From positions 434,001-498,000 of the forward strand of contig JBAOHV010000019.1 of NCBI GenBank assembly GCA_037045265.1: a DNA stretch of 64,000 nucleotides, in the 5' to 3' direction. This stretch comes from JBAOHV01 sp037045265. Its GTDB lineage: Bacteria > Actinomycetota > Acidimicrobiia > Acidimicrobiales > Microtrichaceae. The notes under the pieces are model-generated. The model did no database searches. It was given only the letters and a program-made list of their open reading frames with translations, and was not told the origin of the DNA. The translations under genes and the position numbers were made by a program. This document shows, in pieces, positions 58,101 through 64,000 of the stretch; position 1 is the stretch's first letter, and the number at the start of each line of letters is the position of its first letter.

Positions 58101-58799
58101 ATGAGCGACAATGGTGCGGTGGGTACACGAATCCTGTACGTGGAGGACGATCACCGAATCCGTGAGTCGGTCAAACTCGCGCTCGAGGACGAGGGGTGGA
58201 TCGTCGACGAGGCCGAGACGGGCGAGGACGCGATCGTCGGCTTCGATCGCTCACCGACCGACGTCGTGCTGATCGACATCATGTTGCCGGGCGTCGACGG
58301 ATTCGAGGTGTGCCGTTCGATCAGACGCCACAGCGACGTGCCGATCATCATGGTCACGGCGCGCGCCGACACCCACGACGTCGTGGCCGGCCTCGAGGCT
58401 GGCGCCGACGACTACATGACCAAGCCGCTCCAGCCGAAGGAGCTCTCCGCTCGCATCCGCGCTCTGTTGCGACGAGCGCGGCCCAGCCAGCCGGGCAACC
58501 CTCGGCTGCGTTTCGGGGAGCTCGAGATCGTCCCGTCAGAAGGTGTGGTCACCCGTGACGGTGAACAGCTCCATCTGACCAAGACCGAGTTCCGTCTGCT
58601 CGTCGAGCTCGCCAACAACCCGGGCAAGGTGTTCTCACGTGAGGACCTGCTCGAGAAGGTCTGGGGCCACGGGGTGTTCGGCGACGGGCGACTGGTCGAT
58701 GTCCACGTCCGCCGACTTCGCACCAAGGTCGAACCCGACCCGGCGAACCCACGCCATGTCGTCACCGTCCGCGGACTCGGATACAAGATCCAGGCGTGA
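58101..58799 (+). CDS. OmpR-family response regulator (MtrA-like)
   Basis: A receiver domain with acidic pocket (YVEDDHRI), phosphoacceptor Asp in VVLIDIMLPGVDGFEV near residue 58, Thr in IIMVTARAD and Lys in YMTKPLQPKEL is followed by a winged-helix DNA-binding domain (LTKTEFRLLVELANNPGKVF, then RLVDVHVRRLRTKVEPDPAN). 232 residues. It is the first gene of a regulator-kinase-lipoprotein operon like mtrA-mtrB-lpqB of other actinobacteria. The TGA overlaps the kinase GTG (GTGA). Confidence 0.94.
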   Translation: MSDNGAVGTRILYVEDDHRIRESVKLALEDEGWIVDEAETGEDAIVGFDRSPTDVVLIDIMLPGVDGFEVCRSIRRHSDVPIIMVTARADTHDVVAGLEAGADDYMTKPLQPKELSARIRALLRRARPSQPGNPRLRFGELEIVPSEGVVTRDGEQLHLTKTEFRLLVELANNPGKVFSREDLLEKVWGHGVFGDGRLVDVHVRRLRTKVEPDPANPRHVVTVRGLGYKIQA

Positions 58800-60412
58800 G
58801 CATCGCCGGCGACGCTCCGAGCGAACGCCGCGGGTCGTTGATCCGCGGTCTGCAGATCGGCCTCCGGGGCCGGGTGACCCTGGCGGTGGCGGCAGTGGGA
58901 CTGGTGCTGGCCGTCGTGCTGTCGGCGACCACCCTGACCGTCGCCCGCAACACCCTCCTGACCACACGTGAGGACGCGCTGACCCGCCAGGCGCTCGACA
59001 ATGCAGAGACGATCCGGGGTCGCCTCGACGACACCGATGCCGCTGATCCCACGAACCTCCAGACCCTGCTGAGCTCGCTGCCCGATGGCGGCGTCCCATC
59101 GCTCGTGATCAACGGGACCGACGGTGAGCCGGTCTCGGTCAGCGTCGACAGTCGCTTCGGCGTCGACACCCTGCCCCGGGAGCTGCGCGACCGTGTGGTC
59201 ACGGACCGCGAGCCCGGAATCATGCGCTTCGTCTCAGATGGTGACGTCCTGGTCGCGGTGGGCGTCCCGCTGGCCGACACCGGGGCGTCCTACTTCGAGA
59301 CGAACCAGCTCGATGACATCCAGGCGGCCGTGCGCACCCTGGCCATCACCCTCCTGGTTCCGGCAGCGGTCGCCACGATGCTGGCCATGGGTCTGGGCTT
59401 CTGGGCGAGTCGCTACGCGCTGCGGCCTCTGCGTCGGATCGGTGAGGCCGCCGAGTCCGTCGCTCTGGGCCAGCTCGACACCCGCATCGACTACGAGGAC
59501 TACGCCAACGACGTAGACCTGGCCCCGCTCGTGGCCAACTTCAACGAGATGGTCTCGGCGTTGCAGGAGCGGATCGACCGCGACGCTCGGTTCGCGAGCG
59601 ACGTGAGCCACGAGCTGCGCTCGCCGTTGCAGACGCTGACCGCCTCGCTCGACGTGCTGATGAACTCCCGCGACGACCTCTCGGAGCGCTCCCAGCAGGC
59701 GCTCGACCTTCTGGCCATGGACCTCCAGCGTTTCACCCAGCTCGTCGAGGACCTGCTCGAGATCTCACGGTTCGACGCAGGCGCGGTCCGCCTCGAGCTC
59801 GATGACGTGGCGCTGGTCCCCGCGGTCCGCGCTGCGGTCCGAGCCAGCTCCGGACGGGACCTTCCCGTCGAGGCCGACGCCGACCTCGAAGAGGTCGTGA
59901 TCGCGTGCGACAAGCGACGACTGATGCGGATCCTGGTCAACTTCGTGGACAACGCATCGAAGTACGCCGACGGTGCCACCGCGGTCTATGTCGAGCGCCA
60001 TGACGCCGACACCGATCAGGAAGAGCTCATCGATGGACCGACCGTGCAGATCGCGGTCGAGGATCAGGGGCCCGGTGTGCCCGAGGCAGAACGGACCCGG
60101 ATCTTCGACCGCTTCAACCGCGGCGATCAGGGCGGCAGTCGTGGCACCGACATGGGGGTCGGACTCGGGTTGGCACTAGCCGCCGAGCACGCTCGCCTTC
60201 AAGGCGGGCGGGTATGGGTGGAGGACCGCCACGACGGCGGTCAAGGTGCCCGCTTCGTCGTGGAGCTCCCGATGATCGAGGACGCGGCGGCCGCCAGCGA
60301 CGATCCGCGCGCCGACCTCGCAGCAGTCACGCCCCAGGAGGCCGAGTCGCTGGCGCTCACCGGTGAGCTGCCGGCAATTCGTTCCGACATCGCCAGGGAG
60401 AGCCCCAGATGA
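58796..60412 (+). CDS. sensor histidine kinase (MtrB-like)
   Basis: The kinase has an N-terminal membrane helix near residues 25-48, an extracytoplasmic sensor domain of about 135 residues, and a second helix near 185-205. A HAMP linker follows (SRYALRPLRRIGEAAESVAL), then a HisKA domain with the phosphorylated His in FASDVSHELRSPLQTL near residue 272. The HATPase domain shows VDNASKYADG, VEDQGPGVPEAERTRIFDRF and MGVGLGLALAAEHA. 538 residues. A GTG start overlaps the regulator stop, and the stop overlaps the lipoprotein ATG (ATGA). Confidence 0.95.
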   Translation: MSIAGDAPSERRGSLIRGLQIGLRGRVTLAVAAVGLVLAVVLSATTLTVARNTLLTTREDALTRQALDNAETIRGRLDDTDAADPTNLQTLLSSLPDGGVPSLVINGTDGEPVSVSVDSRFGVDTLPRELRDRVVTDREPGIMRFVSDGDVLVAVGVPLADTGASYFETNQLDDIQAAVRTLAITLLVPAAVATMLAMGLGFWASRYALRPLRRIGEAAESVALGQLDTRIDYEDYANDVDLAPLVANFNEMVSALQERIDRDARFASDVSHELRSPLQTLTASLDVLMNSRDDLSERSQQALDLLAMDLQRFTQLVEDLLEISRFDAGAVRLELDDVALVPAVRAAVRASSGRDLPVEADADLEEVVIACDKRRLMRILVNFVDNASKYADGATAVYVERHDADTDQEELIDGPTVQIAVEDQGPGVPEAERTRIFDRFNRGDQGGSRGTDMGVGLGLALAAEHARLQGGRVWVEDRHDGGQGARFVVELPMIEDAAAASDDPRADLAAVTPQEAESLALTGELPAIRSDIARESPR

Positions 60413-61075
60413 GGGGCCTCAGCGCCTGTCGGCGCCGTGCACATGCTGTTCACCCGGGGATCCTGGCGACCGCGGCTTGTGCGATCCTCGCCGCAGGGTG
60501 CGGAGTCGGGGTGGACGAGAGCCCCCCGACCCCTCGACATCGAGGCGAGCACGACGACCGTCGCGGAGTCGCCATCCGACGGCCAGTTGAGCACGGTGCT
60601 CTACTACGTGCGCGACGGGAAGCTCCTGCCGCTCGAGCGTGAGCTGCCCGACCGCACCGCTTCGACGGTGATCAACGCGCTGACGCAGTCACCGTCACCA
60701 GCGGTGGCCGGAGTGGGCACCTCCCTGCCGGCCGGCACACGTGTGCTGGAGACGGTCCGTGGCGGTGACCGCCTGGTGGTCGACCTCTCCCAGGACTTCG
60801 ACACCGTCGTGGGCCTGGCGCGTCAGCAGGCGATCGGACAGATGGTCATGAGCATCACCCGCGGCCCGACTCACGACGTCGAGTTCAGGCTCGAGGGACG
60901 CCCGCTCACTGTCAGCTCGCCATCGAGGGGGGACACGACCGTCGTCGACCAGTGCGACTTCGAGGATCTGCTGGCTGTCCCCGAGGGCGAAGCCGTGCAG
61001 GGGCTCGCTGCGTCGTCGATCGAGGAGTTGGAGCGACGACACGCCGATCTCGATGACCAATGCCAGACCCGCTAG
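60409..61075 (+). CDS. GerMN-domain lipoprotein (short LpqB-like; one frameshift)
   Basis: ATG 60409 overlaps the kinase stop. The signal peptide ends in a lipobox, ILAAGCGVG. After a frame break near 60520, where removing one C gives DESPRPLDIEAS, the protein continues STVLYYVRDGKLLPLERELP and INALTQSPSPAVAGVGTSLP, then RLVVDLSQDF and ARQQAIGQMVMSIT, a GerMN domain. It ends with DDQCQTR. About 222 residues: actinobacterial LpqB carries GerMN plus a large beta-propeller, which is absent here. It probably tunes the sensor kinase from outside the cell. Confidence 0.88.
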
Positions 61076-61103
61076 CACCACTCAGGCCGCCGGACCCGCG
61101 TCG

Positions 61104-62139
61104 TCACGAAGCGAAGAACGGCCTCGCCACCTCGTTGTAGAAGTCCAGGTCGACGGTCTTCGTGCGGTCGACGGCGTCGGCTAGCTCGACGTGGACTATG
61201 TGGTCCGCTTGCAGCGCAACCATCCGACCCCAGGCCCGCTCGGCAGCGGCGTCGGCTGCTGCGACCCCGTAGCGACTGGCGAGCACCCGGTCGAAGGCGG
61301 TCGGGGTACCACCGCGCTGCACGTAGCCGAGCGTGGTCACACGGGTCTCCATGCCGGTCCGGCCTTCGATCTCTGAAGCCACCTGCTGTCCGATCCCACC
61401 GAGTCGTCGATGACCGAACCGGTCGACCTCGTACGAGGGCATCCCCATGGTGCCCTCGACGGGCGTCGCTCCCTCGGCGACGACGACTATCGAGGCGAAG
61501 CTCTTGCCGGCGTGGCGCCACGAAAGGGCATCGCACACCTCGGCGATGTCGAAGGGGACCTCGGGGATCAGAGTCATCGTCGCCCCTCCGGCCAACCCCG
61601 CTCGCACCGCGATGTGGCCGGTGTCGCGGCCCATCACCTCGAGGATCATCACCCTGTCGTGCGCCTCGGCGGTCGTGTGCAACCGGTCGATCGCCGCTGT
61701 CGCGACGTGCAGTGCGGTGTCGAAGCCGAAGCAGAGCTCCGTGGCGTCGATGTCGTTGTCGATCGTCTTGGGGACACCGATGCAGTTGACGCCGTCGCGC
61801 TGCAGGTCGCGGGCCGCGCTCAGCGATCCGTTCCCGCCGATCACTATGAACCCCTCCAGACCGTGACGCTCGACCGCATCCTTCACCCGGTCGAGTCCAT
61901 CGTCGTGCTGGTACGGCTGGATCCGTGACGTGCCAAGGATCGTGCCGCCGCGCGGCAGGATCCCGCGGCAGCGGTCGACGGTCAGGACCTCCCAGTCGTC
62001 GTCGAGTACACCACGCCACACGTTCGCGGAAGCCGATCACCTCACCGCCGTGCCGTCGCTCCACCTTGCGCACGAGCGCCCGGATCACAGCGTTCAGCCC
62101 CGGACAGTCACCACCAGAAGTCAACACTCCGATCCGCAT
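61104..62139 (-). CDS. pfkA: 6-phosphofructokinase (one frameshift)
   Basis: PfkA makes fructose-1,6-bisphosphate. ATG 62139 begins MRIGVLTSGGDCPGLNAVIR. The frame breaks near 62030, where dropping one G gives FRNVWRGVLDDDW. Then come VIGGNGSLSAARDL, GVPKTIDNDIDATEL with the catalytic Asp, ILEVMGRDTGHIAVRAGLAG, TRVTTLGYVQRGGTPTAFDR. About 345 residues. The GGxGS loop keeps the Gly that usually indicates ATP use, while the KTIDND variant also occurs in pyrophosphate enzymes, so the phosphate donor is likely ATP but not certain. It diverges from glpK, 40 bases between starts. Confidence 0.93.
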
Positions 62140-62179
62140 GTCCAAACCCTACGACCAGCGCCAGTTAGGTTGTGACGCC

Positions 62180-63703
62180 ATGCCAGACGATGCAGCCAAC
62201 GGCCCCGTCGTGTTCGCGATCGACGCCGGCACCACCGGCGTCAGGGCGTTCGCCGTCGACCTCGACGGCCGTCCGGTCGGGCGCTCATACCGCGAGTTCA
62301 CCCAGCAGTTCCCTCGGCCCGGCTGGGTGGAGCACGACGCCACCGAGATCTGGGAGACGACTCGGACCGTGCTCGCCGAGCTGCACTCGCAGCTCCACAG
62401 GCCTGTCGCGGCGGTGGGGATCACCGATCAGCGCGAGACTGTCGTCGCCTGGGACCGCCACACGGGATCCCCGCTGGCGAAGGCGATCGTCTGGCAGGAC
62501 CGCCGCACCGCAGAAAGCTGCGACCAACTGGTCGCCGACGGTGAACTCCCGCGGATACGCCAGCTGACCGGCCTCGTGCTCGACCCGTACTTCTCGGCGT
62601 CGAAGATGCAGTGGCTGCTCCGCCATGGCGACGTGACAGCCGACGAACGTCTGGCGTTCGGAACCATCGACAGCTGGCTCCTGTGGAACCTGACCGGCGG
62701 CGACGTTCACGCCACAGACCCATCGAACGCAAGTCGCACGATGCTCTACGACATCGGCGCCCACACCTGGTCCGAGGACCTGTGCGACCTGTTCGGCGTC
62801 CCGGTGCGGTCGCTGCCAGACGTGCTGCCGTCAGCCGGATCGTTCGGCACCACCGTCGAAGGTACGGGCCTACCCGCCGGCACACCGATCACGGGGATCG
62901 CCGGTGATCAGCAGGCATCCCTGTTCGGCCAGGTGTGCGTGCATCCCGGCATGGCGAAGAACACCTACGGAACCGGCTCGTTCGTCCTGATGAACATCGG
63001 TGAACGCTGTCCCGAACCGGCCGAGGGGCTCCTGACGACAATTGGCTGGACCGTCCCTGCGGCCATGCTCGGCCAGCCGGGCAACCGGCTCGTAACCCAC
63101 TACGCGCTCGAAGGGTCGATCTTCGTCACCGGCGCTGCTGTCCAGTGGTTGCGCGACGGATTGGGGCTCATCGACGACGCTGCAGAGGTCGGCCCCCTCG
63201 CCGAATCGGTCGACAACAGCGCGGGACTCGTGCTGGTGCCGGCCTTCACCGGTCTCGGCTCGCCCTACTGGGACCCCTATGCCCGCGGCACTGTGATGGG
63301 GATCACCCGAGGAGTCGGCAAGGCTCACCTGGCGCGGGCTGTGGTCGAGTCGATGGCCTATCAGACCCGCGACGTCGTGGACGCGATGACCGCCGTGTCC
63401 GGTGAGACGCTCGACGAGCTGCGAGTCGACGGCGGTGCCGCTGCGATGCAGCTGCTACTGCAGCTCCAGGCCGACCAGCTGGGAGTCCCGGTCGCCCGAT
63501 CGGCGGTGGCCGAGACCACTGCGCTGGGAGCGGCGACGCTCGCGGGGCTGGGAGCCGGTCTGTGGGACACGGTCGACGACGTGCTGCACCGTTGGCGCGC
63601 AGATGCCCGAGTCGAGCCGTCCGAGGACCGCTCGGGCGTCGATGACCACTACGCACAGTGGTGTCGGGCGGTGCAGCGCTCGCGCGGTTGGGCTCTCAGA
63701 TGA
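62180..63703 (+). CDS. glpK: glycerol kinase
   Basis: A FGGY-family sugar kinase. Motifs are VFAIDAGTTGVRAFAVD, VAAVGITDQRETVVAWD, KAIVWQDRRTAESC with the Arg-Arg substrate site, FSASKMQWLL, GTIDSWLLWNLTGG, GIAGDQQASLFGQ with the catalytic Asp near residue 245, and LVPAFTGLGSPYWDPYARGT. 507 residues, normal for GlpK, and the WxDRR and SKxxW patterns are typical of glycerol kinases. The frame is intact. Starts at ATG 62180. No glycerol transporter or dehydrogenase is next to it. Confidence 0.95.
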   Translation: MPDDAANGPVVFAIDAGTTGVRAFAVDLDGRPVGRSYREFTQQFPRPGWVEHDATEIWETTRTVLAELHSQLHRPVAAVGITDQRETVVAWDRHTGSPLAKAIVWQDRRTAESCDQLVADGELPRIRQLTGLVLDPYFSASKMQWLLRHGDVTADERLAFGTIDSWLLWNLTGGDVHATDPSNASRTMLYDIGAHTWSEDLCDLFGVPVRSLPDVLPSAGSFGTTVEGTGLPAGTPITGIAGDQQASLFGQVCVHPGMAKNTYGTGSFVLMNIGERCPEPAEGLLTTIGWTVPAAMLGQPGNRLVTHYALEGSIFVTGAAVQWLRDGLGLIDDAAEVGPLAESVDNSAGLVLVPAFTGLGSPYWDPYARGTVMGITRGVGKAHLARAVVESMAYQTRDVVDAMTAVSGETLDELRVDGGAAAMQLLLQLQADQLGVPVARSAVAETTALGAATLAGLGAGLWDTVDDVLHRWRADARVEPSEDRSGVDDHYAQWCRAVQRSRGWALR

Positions 63704-64000
63704 GCGCGGCCAGCGAATCCAGCACCTGCTGCTCGCGACCACGCAGCGGCGAGTGATCACGGGCCACCACCACCGCGACGGTCCCACCGGGCGGCACTGC
63801 GACTGCCACGTCGTCGAGCCCCGCACGACCCCCCTCGGTCGTCGCCCCCTGTGTGAAGGCGACGAGCCAGCCATCGCCCGGTGCATCCTCGCCGTGCCGT
63901 GCGACGACCTGCGAGCTGGCGGTGTCGACGAGCGCGGCCCAGTCGGCGGCCAACAGTGCCACCGCGCCAACGAGCACGACGTGAGCCCGATCGGCGCCGC
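63696..64000 (-). CDS. unknown protein, N-terminus beyond the window
   Basis: An open minus-strand frame runs from the right edge to a stop at 63696. The 100 visible residues include RAHVVLVGAVALLAADWAAL, ASSQVVARHGEDAPGDGWLV, VAVPPGGTVAVVVARDHSPL and a final helix GREQQVLDSLAALI. The alternation of strands with a closing helix resembles a GAF-like sensor end, but no family is recognised. The last eight bases overlap the glpK end on the other strand. Confidence 0.55.
   Translation of the reverse strand, partial: GADRAHVVLVGAVALLAADWAALVDTASSQVVARHGEDAPGDGWLVAFTQGATTEGGRAGLDDVAVAVPPGGTVAVVVARDHSPLRGREQQVLDSLAALI

Overview
The window comes from a high-GC bacterium of the phylum Actinomycetota. 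The lineage is inferred from gene content: SepF, DivIVA and YggT follow FtsZ with no ftsA, and there is a Bpa/PafE-type proteasome activator, a DUF3040 protein, an MtrAB-LpqB-like operon and menaquinone genes. The general flavour resembles class Acidimicrobiia, but the class cannot be proved here. No tRNA, rRNA, CRISPR array, insertion sequence or prophage gene was seen, and no gene-free stretch exceeds 300 bases.

Layout. (1) 0-6.2 kb: an alpha/beta hydrolase cut by the left edge, then menaquinone genes menD, menH, menA and menE with a small PH-like membrane protein. (2) 6.2-15.8 kb: accessory metabolism, with a VOC protein, an SDR oxidoreductase, a GlxA-type regulator, a stand-alone DJ-1/PfpI protein, a DUF255 thioredoxin-like protein, an MMPL transporter, a nitroreductase and an unknown protein. 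(3) 15.8-24.2 kb: dnaE, a Bpa homologue, a type I phosphodiesterase, an Rrf2 regulator, rluD, lspA and a DksA/TraR-like protein with a histone-H1-like tail. (4) 24.3-42.3 kb: the division and cell-wall (dcw) cluster on the minus strand, in transcription order mraZ, rsmH, ftsL, ftsI, murE, mraY, murD, ftsW, murG, murC, murB, ftsQ, ftsZ, pgeF, sepF, yggT, divIVA. Neighbours mostly overlap by 1-8 bases, and murF is missing. (5) 42.5-46.1 kb: a lipoate-ligase-like protein, a NUDIX hydrolase, menC, a small unknown protein and a ROK kinase. (6) 46.2-53 kb: the MoxR/DUF58/transglutaminase trio, DUF3040, dinB and a second NUDIX protein. (7) 53.1-56 kb: three exported proteins of unclear purpose (beta-helix lipoprotein, DUF1996, cupredoxin). 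(8) 56-64 kb: an HTH-plus-membrane-anchor protein, a small membrane protein, an inositol-monophosphatase-family enzyme, a two-component system with a GerMN lipoprotein, pfkA, glpK and a partial gene.

How the genes work together. menD, menH, menA, menE and menC cover most of menaquinone synthesis; menB and menF are not here. The dcw cluster makes the lipid-linked peptidoglycan precursor and the divisome. The response regulator, kinase and GerMN lipoprotein look like a reduced MtrA-MtrB-LpqB envelope-stress unit.

Sequence quality matters for every reader. Many genes are broken by single-base frameshifts. Wherever the frame could be reconstructed with confidence, removing one extra base (usually C or G) restores a conserved protein. 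These shifts are very dense between about 4.6 and 17.6 kb and sparse elsewhere, where they hit ftsZ, murG, rsmH, dinB, pfkA and others. The best reading is insertion-type sequencing or assembly error, not gene decay. Broken genes are therefore annotated as CDS spanning the whole reconstructed reading, with the damage noted. The most interesting biological candidates are the exported triad at 53-56 kb, the H1-tailed DksA-like protein, the shortened LpqB-like protein and the tenfold-periodic MraZ operator.
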